Position numbers and translations under genes: made by a program
Notes under the pieces: model-generated
Seen by the model: only the letters and a program-made list of their open reading frames with translations
What the model was told of the DNA's origin: nothing
The model's database searches: none
From: Trinickia acidisoli
Lineage (GTDB): Bacteria; Pseudomonadota; Gammaproteobacteria; Burkholderiales; Burkholderiaceae
DNA length: 64,000 nucleotides
Assembly (NCBI RefSeq): GCF_017315725.1
Contig: NZ_JAFLRG010000001.1
Location: 3,782,001-3,846,000, forward strand
Direction: 5' to 3'
Part shown: one piece after another, positions 56,648 through 64,000 of the stretch
Layout: every line of letters starts with the position of its first letter
Numbering within the stretch: position 1 is the first letter of the stretch

Positions 56648-57426
56648 GATCTCGCCTCCTGCAATGCCGCCCGCGTCGCGCGCACGAGCCAAATGACGTC
56701 CGCCGCGAGCGCGATCATGCGAAAACCCGCGTCACGGTACTGGCGTGCGCTCGCGACATCGAGTGCAAAAATGCCCGCCGGAATTCCGGCCTTGCTCGCC
56801 GCATCGGCGATTCGTGCGATCGCCGCCTGCACGTCCGGATGCTTCGAATCGCCAAGATAGCCGAGACTCGCTGCCAGATCGGCCGGCCCTATGAACAAGC
56901 AATCGACGCCGGGCGTGGCGGCGATGGCCTCGACGTCCGCCAGCGCCTGAGCCGATTCGATCTGTACGATCGTGGCGATTTGGGTGTTCGCGCTTTGGAT
57001 GTAATCGCGGCGCGCGCCGAACGCGGCCGCGCGCACGGCGCCCGCGACGCCGCGCAACCCGTCGGGCGCATCGACGCCCGGATAGCGCGTCAGGCGAATC
57101 GCGTGCGCGGCATCCTCGGCCGATTCGATATTCGGAAACATCAGCGTGCGCGCACCCGCGTCGAGTACCCGCTTGACGAGCCAGCCTTCTCGCGCGGGCA
57201 CACGCACGATCGGCTCGGTGGGCAAATGCGCGGCGGCGATCGCGCGCAACTGCGCGCTTACATCGGCCGAATCGTTCGGCGCATGCTCCATGTCGATGCA
57301 AAGCCAATCGAAGCCCGCGTGGGCGAGCGCTTCGGCCGCATCGGCACTGGCGAGCGACAACCAGAGCCCGAGCAGAGGCTCGCCTTCCTTCAGACGCTGC
57401 TTGAGGGGATTCGTGAACGCGCTCAT
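56644..57426 (-). CDS. HpcH/HpaI aldolase family protein
   Basis: A 260-aa metal-dependent class II pyruvate aldolase. 'LGLWLSLASADAAEALAHAG', 'WLCIDMEHAPND' (metal-binding acidic residue region), 'RTLMFPNIESAEDAA' and 'DCLFIGPADLAASLGYLG' match HpaI/GarL. Such enzymes cleave 4-hydroxy-2-oxo acids to pyruvate and an aldehyde. ATG 57426 follows AGGGAG. No catabolic cluster surrounds it, only the Sel1 gene it is coupled to, so its substrate is open. Confidence 0.88.
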   Translation of the reverse strand: MSAFTNPLKQRLKEGEPLLGLWLSLASADAAEALAHAGFDWLCIDMEHAPNDSADVSAQLRAIAAAHLPTEPIVRVPAREGWLVKRVLDAGARTLMFPNIESAEDAAHAIRLTRYPGVDAPDGLRGVAGAVRAAAFGARRDYIQSANTQIATIVQIESAQALADVEAIAATPGVDCLFIGPADLAASLGYLGDSKHPDVQAAIARIADAASKAGIPAGIFALDVASARQYRDAGFRMIALAADVIWLVRATRAALQEARS

Positions 57427-57709
57427 CGGGGTGCTCCCTGCGCGCGCCACGCAAGCGCCGAGCGACGTACGCTCGCGGATGCGGTGGCCGGCATGTCTCG
57501 TTCCTTGGATCGGTCGTCGGCTGGCCGCGTCGCTGCGCAGCCTGCTCTGGCACGATCATACCCCGACAATAAATGCTCCGATGCGGGGCGACGAACACCC
57601 CTGAAAGCCTTACCTGCAAGGCCGGAGCATACCCCGTACCGCGAGCGTCAAGGGGCCGTTCACGGCGGCTTCGAGTTCTTTCGCTTGCCGGGAAACGGCC
57701 GAGCCGAAC

Positions 57710-58159
57710 CTAGGCGTCGCGCACGACGTCGGCCCAGCAGTTCGGCGTTTCGTAGAGACGCACGTGCTGCAATCGCAAGTTGACGCCATAGTGCGCGTCA
57801 TAGACCTGGGCCAGCGTATCGAAGGCTATCGCGGCCAAATTTTCGACGGTTGGGATGCGCTCGAGCACGACCGTTTTGTGGTCGGGCATCGATTGGAGGA
57901 ATTCGCGCACGCGCGTATCGCCTTCGAAAACGAGGAACGCATGATCCCAGCGGCTCACGAGATGCTCGATCGCGAGCGACTTGACGTCGGCGAAGTCCAT
58001 CACCATGCCGCGATCGGGTGCGCCTTCCGTTTCCACGACGTCGCCGCACAGCGTGATTTCGATCACATAGCGATGCCCGTGCAAGTTGCGGCACTGGCTG
58101 CGGTGGTCGGGAATGCGGTGGCCCGCATCGAATTCGAGTTTTCGAGTAATCGTCAGCAC
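57710..58159 (-). CDS. queD: 6-carboxy-5,6,7,8-tetrahydropterin synthase
   Basis: First committed step of queuosine precursor synthesis from dihydroneopterin triphosphate. The 149-aa protein has zinc histidines in 'FDAGHRI' and 'CRNLHGHRYVIEI' and the catalytic Cys in 'RSQCRNLHGH', plus 'VMDFADVK' and 'VRLYETPNCWADV', all QueD/PTPS motifs. It follows queE by 6 bases in a queC-queE-queD operon. Confidence 0.95.
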   Translation of the reverse strand: MLTITRKLEFDAGHRIPDHRSQCRNLHGHRYVIEITLCGDVVETEGAPDRGMVMDFADVKSLAIEHLVSRWDHAFLVFEGDTRVREFLQSMPDHKTVVLERIPTVENLAAIAFDTLAQVYDAHYGVNLRLQHVRLYETPNCWADVVRDA

Positions 58160-58165
58160 GGTGAA

Positions 58166-58798
58166 TCAGGGAATGTTCAGATACTTGTGAGTCTGCATCG
58201 AGAGCCGCCAGCGCGGATGGCGCTTGCACCAATCGATCGCAAGACGGGTGTTGAGTTCGCGCGAAGGGCCGTCCATCGGTTGCACGAGAAAGTAGTCGAA
58301 GTCGAGCTCGGCATACTCGGCCAAACGTTGATTGTCCTGGGGCACGACGACCTTGAGTTCGTTGCCTTTCGTGACGATGAGCGGCGCATCGGCCTTCGGG
58401 CTGACGCAGATCCAATCGATCGACTCGAGCACGGGCAGCGAACCGTTCGTCTCGATCGCGACCTCGAAGCCCGCCGCATGCAGCGCGCCGACGAGCGACT
58501 CGTCCATCTGCAGCATCGGCTCGCCGCCCGTGCAGACGACGAACCGATGTCCCTCGCCCTCGGGCCAGAGCGAGGCGATCACGTCGACCAGCACGCGAGC
58601 GTCGCGATACTTCCCGCCGTTCTCGCCATCCGTGCCGACAAAATCGGTATCGCAGAAGCGGCAAACAGCGCTCTCGCGATCCTCCTCGCGGCCCGACCAC
58701 AAGTTGCAGCCCGCAAACCGGCAAAACACGGCCGGGCGGCCGGCATTCGCGCCTTCGCCTTGCAACGTGTAGAAAACTTCCTTGACCGCGTACGTCAT
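58166..58798 (-). CDS. queE: 7-carboxy-7-deazaguanine synthase
   Basis: Radical SAM enzyme of queuosine/preQ0 synthesis, 210 aa. The cluster-binding cysteines are spaced C-x14-C-x2-C ('CNLWSGREED' to 'VCRFCDTDF'), the longer insert found in proteobacterial QueE instead of CxxxCxxC. 'VVCTGGEPMLQ' is the SAM-binding GGEP motif. The start ATG 58798 is chosen with AAAGAAG upstream; an in-frame start at 58837 is less likely. Middle gene of queC-queE-queD. Confidence 0.95.
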   Translation of the reverse strand: MTYAVKEVFYTLQGEGANAGRPAVFCRFAGCNLWSGREEDRESAVCRFCDTDFVGTDGENGGKYRDARVLVDVIASLWPEGEGHRFVVCTGGEPMLQMDESLVGALHAAGFEVAIETNGSLPVLESIDWICVSPKADAPLIVTKGNELKVVVPQDNQRLAEYAELDFDYFLVQPMDGPSRELNTRLAIDWCKRHPRWRLSMQTHKYLNIP

Positions 58799-58877
58799 GC
58801 CGCTTCTTTCATCCGTCTCGATTTTAGGCCGATCCACGACGAATCGGCCCGACGCCTAGGCGCCTAAGCACCGCTAG

Positions 58878-59609
58878 CTACACCGGCTGCAACACCTTTT
58901 CACCGGCGAGAAACGCTTCGTAGCCGCGCTTGCGCAAACGACACGCCGGGCATTCGCCACAGCCGAAGCCCCAATGGTGCAACTCGGCGCGTTCGCCGAC
59001 ATAGCAGGTATGCGTCTCGATGCGCACCAATTCGACGAATGCCTCACCGCCCAGCTCGAGCGCGAGGCGCCAAGTATCGGCCTTGTCGAGCCACATGAGC
59101 GGCGTCTCGACGACGAAACGGCTGTCCATACCGAGGTTCAGCGCCACTTGCAGCGCCTTCATCGTATCGTCGCGGCAATCGGGGTAGCCCGAGAAGTCGG
59201 TTTCGCACATGCCGCCGACGAGCACCGACAGGCCCCGGCGGTAGGCAATCGCGGCGGCGATCGTCATGAACATCAAATTGCGGCCCGGCACGAACGTGTT
59301 CGGCAAACCGTTCGCCGCGGACTCGATCTGAATCTCGCGCGTCATGGCCGTGTCGCTGATCGAACCGAGCACGGACAGGTCGATCATATGATCGTCGCCG
59401 AGGCGCTCGGCCCAAGCCGGGAACGCCTGCGCAATCGCCTGACGCACGCCGTCGCGGCACTCGAGCTCGACGCGGTGGCGCTGGCCATAGTCGAAGCCGA
59501 GCGTCTCGACCGTCTCATAACGCTCGAGCGCCCAGGCCAGGCACGTGGTCGAATCTTGGCCGCCCGAAAACAGCACGAGCGCGCGATGCTTAGCGTCTGT
59601 CCGAATCAC
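58878..59609 (-). CDS. queC: 7-cyano-7-deazaguanine synthase
   Basis: ATP-dependent enzyme that turns carboxydeazaguanine into preQ0, 243 aa. The PP-loop is 'ALVLFSGGQDSTTCLAWAL'; 'FVPGRNLMFMTIAAAIAYRR' and the zinc cysteines in 'FGCGECPACRLRKRGY' with an upstream Cys in 'ETHTCYVGE' are QueC hallmarks. The start is GTG 59609, eight bases after GGAG. First gene of the queuosine operon, 79 bases before queE. Confidence 0.95.
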   Translation of the reverse strand: MIRTDAKHRALVLFSGGQDSTTCLAWALERYETVETLGFDYGQRHRVELECRDGVRQAIAQAFPAWAERLGDDHMIDLSVLGSISDTAMTREIQIESAANGLPNTFVPGRNLMFMTIAAAIAYRRGLSVLVGGMCETDFSGYPDCRDDTMKALQVALNLGMDSRFVVETPLMWLDKADTWRLALELGGEAFVELVRIETHTCYVGERAELHHWGFGCGECPACRLRKRGYEAFLAGEKVLQPV

Positions 59610-59780
59610 CGTGAATACTCCGTGGACCTGATCAATAGGGTGAGCGCGCGGCGCATGTCCGGGCGCGGCGCGCGCGCTGTGCCGCCCTGCGGTGCCAAGT
59701 ATATGCTTCACCTCTCGAGGCCGAGCAGCGCGGCACTTATACTGCGGAGCAGAGGACACCCTCGCGGTGCGCCCTCCCCG

Positions 59781-59807
59781 GTCACGCCCGGTCACGCCCG
59801 GTCACGC
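59781..59807. repeat. Short tandem repeat between queC and tRNA-Phe
   Basis: GTCACGCCCG occurs twice in tandem and a third time truncated (GTCACGC), preceded by CCCCG. It lies about 170 bases upstream of queC. TATAAG (59741-59736) and TATACT (59703-59698) on the minus strand are possible queC -10 elements. No preQ1 riboswitch was recognised. Confidence 0.75.
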
Positions 59808-59839
59808 GTTACCTGCCAATTCTCGCGGTGTGCGCCATG

Positions 59840-59874
59840 AGAAAAACCCCAAGGACCTTGCGGTTCTTGGGGTT
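59840..59874 (-). terminator. Rho-independent terminator of tRNA-Phe
   Basis: On the minus strand AACCCCAAG, a 12-base loop, CTTGGGGTT and then TTTC, starting ten bases after the tRNA CCA end. Confidence 0.85.
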
Positions 59875-59883
59875 CAATACTGC

Positions 59884-59959
59884 TGGTGGCCTGGGGCGGA
59901 ATCGAACCACCGACACGCGGATTTTCAATCCGCTGCTCTACCAACTGAGCTACCGGGCC
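59884..59959 (-). tRNA. tRNA-Phe (anticodon GAA)
   Basis: 76-base cloverleaf with encoded CCA. The D arm reads GTAGCTCAGTTGGTAGAGC, the anticodon arm GCGGATTGAAAATCCGC (GAA anticodon), the T arm GGTGGTTCGATTCCGCC. The acceptor stem GGCCCGG / CCAGGCC pairs except at position 5-68, where C faces A. Its own promoter and terminator flank it. Confidence 0.96.
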
Positions 59960-59972
59960 ACGAAGAAGCGAG

Positions 59973-60001
59973 AGTATAGCAAGGAGTTGGAGGGGGCTCA
60001 A
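59973..60001 (-). promoter_or_regulatory. tRNA-Phe promoter
   Basis: TTGAGC (60001-59996) and TATACT (59978-59973) on the minus strand are exactly 17 bases apart, placing the start of transcription about 7 bases before the mature tRNA. Confidence 0.75.
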
Positions 60002-60062
60002 GCATTTTTCGCCGACGCGCTCCAAGCCGCCCCAACGGCCCAACGCCCAGCGGCGCCGCGCG

Positions 60063-60755
60063 TTACTCCCCCTTGTTCTTGCTCAAATCGACGCCGAGTT
60101 GCTTGAGCTTGCGATAAAGGTGCGTGCGCTCGAGCCCCGTCTTTTCCGCCACGCGCGTCATGCTGCCGTTTTCGCGCGCCAAGTGATATTCGAAGTAGGC
60201 GCGCTCGAACGCATCGCGCGCATCGCGCAGCGGGATGTCGAAGGAAATCGACGTGGGCTGCGCGGCCGCCGCGCTCACCGCCATTGCGTCGGCCGCGAGC
60301 ATCGGCAACGCGACGGCTGCGGCGACCGTCGCCGCATTGACCGGCACCGCCGTCTTCATCACCGCGGCACCGGCGATCGGCATTGCCGAACTCCCGCGCG
60401 CGAGCCCCTGCTCGACCGCCTTGAGCAGCTTTTGCAGGGCGATCGGCTTTTCGAGGAAATTCAGCGCGCCGATCTTCGTCGCCTCGACCGCCGTGTCGAT
60501 CGTCGCATGCCCCGACATCATAATGACGGGCATCGTCAACAGCCCCTGCGCCCCCCATTCCTTGAGCAGCGTCACCCCGTCGGTGTCGGGCATCCATATG
60601 TCGAGCAGCACGAGATCGGGTGCTTGACGCAGACGGGCGTCGCGCGCCTGCTGCGCGTTTTCCGCCACCTCCACGGCATGCCCCTCGTCGCTCAGGATTT
60701 CCGAGAGCAACTCCCGGATACCCATTTCGTCGTCTACCACCAGGATGGTTGCCAT
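60063..60755 (-). CDS. ntrX: NtrX-like response regulator without AAA+ domain
   Basis: A 230-aa response regulator: receiver domain (about 1-120) with 'ILVVDDEMGIRELL', phosphorylatable Asp in 'LVLLDIWMPDTDG', and 'FLEKPIAL', followed by an Ala/Val-rich linker (about 125-170) and a Fis-type HTH 'RVAEKTGLERTHLYRKLKQL'. The receiver and HTH match NtrX, but the sigma54 AAA+ module is missing. This short form accompanies NtrY in Burkholderiales. Its start is immediately after the ntrY stop (TAA-ATG). It should act as a simple DNA-binding regulator. Confidence 0.88.
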   Translation of the reverse strand: MATILVVDDEMGIRELLSEILSDEGHAVEVAENAQQARDARLRQAPDLVLLDIWMPDTDGVTLLKEWGAQGLLTMPVIMMSGHATIDTAVEATKIGALNFLEKPIALQKLLKAVEQGLARGSSAMPIAGAAVMKTAVPVNAATVAAAVALPMLAADAMAVSAAAAQPTSISFDIPLRDARDAFERAYFEYHLARENGSMTRVAEKTGLERTHLYRKLKQLGVDLSKNKGE

Positions 60756-63155
60756 TTATGCTGCCCTTGTCTGCGCTATTGCTTTTGTCGTCCCCGGCAC
60801 CGCACCGCCGTTCGAGGCCCAGCCGCCGACGGGTGCCGTGTCGTCTGCCAATTGCAGGAACAAAATCGAGATCTGCGCGCCTTCGATTGCCTCACCTGCT
60901 TTCACGCGATTGCGGATATCGACGCGTGCGCCGTGCTCGTCGGCGATCTTCTTGACCATCGCGAGCCCGAGCCCCGTTCCTTTTGCTTTCGTCGTCACGT
61001 AAGGTTCGAACGCGCGCGTGAGAATCCGTGCGGGAAAGCCAGGACCGTTATCGGACACGGTCAGGCGAACCGCAACGTGTATTTTGCCTTGGGCGTCGAG
61101 GTCGCCATATTCTACTGTCTTGGTTTCGATGACGACACGCGGGCTTGCGACGTCCGCCACCGCATCCTGCGCGTTTTGCAGCAAATTGTGGATGACTTGG
61201 CGCAGTTGCGTCGCATCGCCGCGGATCACGGGCAACGCCGACAACTCGGCCCTGATCGCGCTCTTGCCCTCTTCCACGCCGTACAACGCCAGTACTTCCG
61301 TCACGAGTTCGTTCAATTGCAGGTTCGCGAGGACCGCCGGCGGCGTGCGCGCGTAATCGCGGAAATCGTCGACCATCTGCTTCATCGCGGCGACTTGATT
61401 GACGATCGTCGTCGCGCCGCGCTTCAGTACCTCGGCATCGTGCGCCGACAGTTTATCGGCCAGCTTCATCTGCAGCCGCTCGGCCGATAGTTGGATCGGC
61501 GTGAGCGGATTCTTGATCTCGTGCGCGAGCCGCCGCGCAACTTCGCCCCATGCCGCCGAGCGCTGCGCGGAAATGACGTCGGAGATGTCGTCGAACACGA
61601 CGACGTAACCGGCCGTGCCCACTTCGCCGCCACCCTCCGGCGGCGTCGCGGCCACGAGCCGCGTGCCGCGCACGAGCAACGTGAGCGACTCCGTCTCGCC
61701 CGGCACCGACACCGAAACCTGCTGCTGCCAATGGCCGCCGTCGTCGACGACCCCCTCGCTGGCCGCCTCGCGATCGGCAAAGGCCTTACGTACCATCGTC
61801 GCGAACTCGGCAAGCACGCCGATGTGCTCGAGCGATGCGCCGAGCATCGATTGGAACGGCTGCCGGAAGATGCGCTCGGCGCCGCGATTGGCCGTGGTCA
61901 AGCGGAACTGGCGATCGAGCACGAACACGCCCGCCGTCAGATTGGCGAGAATGCTCTCGAGGTAAGCCTTCGAGTGCTCGAGCGCCACGCGGTTGCGTTC
62001 GACGGCAGCCCGCGCCTCCGACAATTGGCGCGTCATCGCGTTGAACGATTGCGTCAGGAAGCCGAGTTCGTCGCGCGACTTGATCTCGCGCTTGGGCGTG
62101 TAATCGCCCTCGGCCACTTCCTTCGTGCCCTTGGCCAGCAGGAATAGCGGCCGCGCAAGCTGATTGCCGAGCGCGAGCGCAAGCATCATCGCGATGAAGG
62201 TCGCCAAAAAGAGCGCGAGCGTCAGCGTGCCAATATACATCTTGCGCAGGCCCGTGCGGCCCAGCGCTTTCTCTTGATACTCGCGATAGGCGCGCTGCAC
62301 GGCGTCGGCATTGCGTGCGAGTGTCGGCGAGACAGGCTGCGTCAACTGCAGGAAACGCTCGGCCGGCTGCAGAAGCGATGCACTAACGTCAGGCACGAGC
62401 ACCACCACGCGCAAAAGCAACGCGCCCTTGGCGCCCTTCGCGTGCGGGTCGCCGTCGACTTCGCCTTCGATCGCGGCGTAACCGCGGGTTCGGGCCTGGT
62501 CGAGCATGATCGGCGTGGGCAAATCGTCGGGCATCAGTGAAGCGATGTTGTTCGAGGCTTGCGCGATCACGTGCAACCCGGGCGACGCACCCGATACGCT
62601 GCGCGCCGATTCGACGAGCATCGCGTCCTGGATGCCGAATTGATCGCGCATGCGCAGCAACGTCAGCGTCGTATTCGTCGGTGCCGTGCTCGCGAGCTGC
62701 TCGGCCATCACGTGCGCCTTCGTCTGCAAATCGGACAGCGAGGCATCGAGCATCGCGCGCCCGAGGTTCAAGCCGGAAGTGAGCGCCGTTTCGACATTGA
62801 CGTCGAACCACGACTCGATGCTGCGCGAAACGAACTGATACGACACCACGTAAATGATCGCGCCCGGCAGCACGCCGACGAGCGCGAAGAAGACGGCGAG
62901 CTTCGCGAGCAGCCGCGTGCCGAATTTGCCCTTGCGCAGCCGCGCTAGGATCATCACGACGAGCGCGAGAACGATCAGCAGGAAGACGAGCGCGACAGCG
63001 ATGTTGGCCGCATAGAGCCACGAGTAGTAGCGATCGAAGAACTCGGTATTGGCGCTGGCCGCGGCGAGCAGCACGAGCAGCAGCAGCGCCGTGACGGCTA
63101 CCGTCGAGACGATCACGCGGACGAGTATGCTTTGCACGTCCGCTTTTCGACGCAC
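60756..63155 (-). CDS. ntrY: NtrY-type membrane sensor histidine kinase
   Basis: A roughly 799-aa sensor kinase: three or four N-terminal helices, a periplasmic sensor region, HAMP (about 355-410, 'GNQLARPLFLLAKGTKEVAE'), PAS (about 415-510), H-box 'VARRLAHEIKNPLTPIQLSA' and ATPase boxes 'HNLLQNAQDAV' and 'GTGLGLAMVKKIADEHGA'. Together with NtrX it senses redox or nitrogen status in other bacteria. The start is uncertain: GTG 63155, GTG 63167 or GTG 63137 are in frame, all at the end of the DUF4390 gene. Confidence 0.9.
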   Translation of the reverse strand: MRRKADVQSILVRVIVSTVAVTALLLLVLLAAASANTEFFDRYYSWLYAANIAVALVFLLIVLALVVMILARLRKGKFGTRLLAKLAVFFALVGVLPGAIIYVVSYQFVSRSIESWFDVNVETALTSGLNLGRAMLDASLSDLQTKAHVMAEQLASTAPTNTTLTLLRMRDQFGIQDAMLVESARSVSGASPGLHVIAQASNNIASLMPDDLPTPIMLDQARTRGYAAIEGEVDGDPHAKGAKGALLLRVVVLVPDVSASLLQPAERFLQLTQPVSPTLARNADAVQRAYREYQEKALGRTGLRKMYIGTLTLALFLATFIAMMLALALGNQLARPLFLLAKGTKEVAEGDYTPKREIKSRDELGFLTQSFNAMTRQLSEARAAVERNRVALEHSKAYLESILANLTAGVFVLDRQFRLTTANRGAERIFRQPFQSMLGASLEHIGVLAEFATMVRKAFADREAASEGVVDDGGHWQQQVSVSVPGETESLTLLVRGTRLVAATPPEGGGEVGTAGYVVVFDDISDVISAQRSAAWGEVARRLAHEIKNPLTPIQLSAERLQMKLADKLSAHDAEVLKRGATTIVNQVAAMKQMVDDFRDYARTPPAVLANLQLNELVTEVLALYGVEEGKSAIRAELSALPVIRGDATQLRQVIHNLLQNAQDAVADVASPRVVIETKTVEYGDLDAQGKIHVAVRLTVSDNGPGFPARILTRAFEPYVTTKAKGTGLGLAMVKKIADEHGARVDIRNRVKAGEAIEGAQISILFLQLADDTAPVGGWASNGGAVPGTTKAIAQTRAA

Positions 63156-63156
63156 G

Positions 63157-63750
63157 CTATTTAGCACGTTCGGCCACCGTGAAGGTAAAGCGCTTCCAGT
63201 CGGAAGCGAGCGTCCAGTCTCGATTGTTGACCGCATCGACCTGGAACGGCTTGGGCATCAGCGCCGTGTCGAGCTGCATACGCACCGACGCCGTATACGT
63301 CTCCCCCGGCTGCGCCTGGTTGCGATCGATGACGTGCCAGGACGTGACGTGCTTGATGACGGCAAGCGCCTCGGTCAGCGACGAAAAGCCCTGCTGCAAG
63401 CCACCGCTCGATACGCGGTACTCGCGCGTCAGCGGTTGGAACGACAGGCGCAGCGTTTGCGTGATCGACACGGGCTGCTCGTCGAACCAATACCAGCGCG
63501 GCCGCGTGAGCTCGAACTCGGTCGTGAAATACAGCGGAATACCTTTGTTGACGGCGTCCTCCAAGCTGCTGTTCAGCTCGAAGTCGAAGCGCGCGTCGAG
63601 GCTCCAGCCCGTGCCGTCGGCCTGCAGCGACGCCCGCTGCACCGCGATCGTATCGGCGCGCGCCGGCCCCGCCGCAACGAGGCAAACGGTCAGCCACATC
63701 CAGAGCAAGGCCACGAGCCGAAGCCGAAAAAAGCGTTTGCTGATCGTCAC
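63157..63750 (-). CDS. DUF4390 exported protein
   Basis: A 197-aa protein with a signal peptide (about 1-32, ending 'AAGPARADT') and a beta-rich mature part with 'GIPLYFTTEFELTRPRWYWF', typical of DUF4390. It always sits between rsmB and ntrY in Burkholderiales, which suggests a periplasmic partner of NtrY (inference). Its GTG start overlaps the rsmB stop (GTGA). Function unknown. Confidence 0.87.
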   Translation of the reverse strand: MTISKRFFRLRLVALLWMWLTVCLVAAGPARADTIAVQRASLQADGTGWSLDARFDFELNSSLEDAVNKGIPLYFTTEFELTRPRWYWFDEQPVSITQTLRLSFQPLTREYRVSSGGLQQGFSSLTEALAVIKHVTSWHVIDRNQAQPGETYTASVRMQLDTALMPKPFQVDAVNNRDWTLASDWKRFTFTVAERAK

Positions 63751-64000
63751 CGTTTCTGAAAACGTGCGTAGAAAAAACCGTCGTGGTCGATGTCGGCACC
63801 GGTGCGCTCGGACTCGGCAGCATGCGTCCCGATCGGTAAAGGCGCCGAGAGCTCGGCCGCAGCGCCGGGGCAGGTCGGCAGCAGTTGGCCCGGCGCGCCC
63901 AATCGTACCGCATCTTCATGCGTGCTTTCAAACCAGCGCGCTTGTTCCTCGCCCTCTTCGGGGAAGATCGAGCAGGTAATGTAGAGCAGCTCCCCACCCG
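63747..64000 (-). CDS. rsmB: 16S rRNA m5C967 methyltransferase RsmB (C-terminal fragment)
   Basis: Only the last 83 codons lie in the window. 'GGELLYITCSIFPEEGEEQA' is the motif of Fmu/RsmB proteins containing the conserved Cys after the P-x-T/C region, and 'DHDGFFYARFQKR' is the family C-terminus. The rest of the gene is off the right edge. It heads the rsmB-DUF4390-ntrY-ntrX block with overlapping or adjacent starts and stops. Confidence 0.88.
   Translation of the reverse strand, partial: GGELLYITCSIFPEEGEEQARWFESTHEDAVRLGAPGQLLPTCPGAAAELSAPLPIGTHAAESERTGADIDHDGFFYARFQKR

Noticed and set aside
59610..59840. preQ1 riboswitch upstream of queC
   Set aside because: No compact preQ1-I pseudoknot or preQ1-II pattern could be found; only short repeats and weak -10 elements are there.
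60063..60755. Frameshift explaining the missing AAA+ domain of the NtrX-like gene
   Set aside because: The linker is in frame, no frame of the region encodes AAA+ motifs, and there is no extra DNA to hold about 230 residues.

Overview
The window is ordinary-density chromosomal DNA of a high-GC betaproteobacterium, most likely a Burkholderiaceae member (Burkholderia, Paraburkholderia or Trinickia type). The evidence is gene order as well as protein similarity: metK | lpxL-dapF-DUF484-xerC, COG0523-dksA-hslVU, argB-HAD-slmA-metXW, gatCAB | mreBCD-mrdA-rodA and rsmB-DUF4390-ntrYX are arrangements of the main Burkholderia chromosome. DksA has the single-cysteine form I associate with Burkholderia. 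I saw no insertion sequence, prophage, integron or CRISPR array; the only typical mobile-type module is a small higBA toxin-antitoxin pair whose toxin gene is broken.

Layout. 0-4.5 kb: a dipeptide-binding protein (dppA, cut by the window edge), a divergent RpiR regulator and gamma-glutamyltransferase, a likely peptide/glutathione scavenging set. 4.6-5.3 kb: higA and a disrupted higB. 5.4-8.4 kb: the methyl-cycle run ahcY / small membrane protein / metF behind an SAH riboswitch. 8.5-10.7 kb: cidAB-like holin/antiholin pair with a divergent LysR regulator. 10.9-21.6 kb: accessory metabolism and membrane genes (AidB-like acyl-CoA dehydrogenase, aldehyde dehydrogenase, SrkA-type kinase, MFS, aldo/keto reductase, PhyH oxygenase, LysE) and several small proteins. 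21.7-32.9 kb: metK, lpxL, dapF, DUF484, xerC, rlmI, COG0523 GTPase, dksA, hslVU, trmO. 33-35.1 kb: RegBA-type redox two-component system behind a cysteine-rich CWC protein. 35.3-42 kb: argB, HAD phosphatase, slmA, metXW, ampG, M48 protease. 42.4-49.2 kb: carboxylesterase, exonuclease III, PPK2, gatCAB. 49.6-55.9 kb: the rod-shape operon mreBCD-mrdA-rodA. 55.9-59.6 kb: Sel1-repeat protein, HpaI-type aldolase, queC-queE-queD. 59.8-64 kb: tRNA-Phe, ntrX-like regulator, ntrY, DUF4390, rsmB (partial).

The strongest theme is S-adenosylmethionine economy. Three leaders in one window read as SAM- or SAH-sensing RNAs: a textbook SAH riboswitch before ahcY(-metF), a SAM-II riboswitch before metXW, and a second SAM-II-like element before metK whose first helix begins at the predicted transcription start. 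The metX and metK elements share loop 1 length, the TTGCGG and GCTAAAG boxes, and an extra inserted hairpin with a bulge that is absent from the compact SAM-II form I remember. Together they would couple methionine synthesis (metX/metW), SAM formation (metK) and SAH removal plus methyl regeneration (ahcY, metF).

Both window edges cut genes (dppA at the left, rsmB at the right). All functional names come from reading protein motifs and context; no database search was possible.
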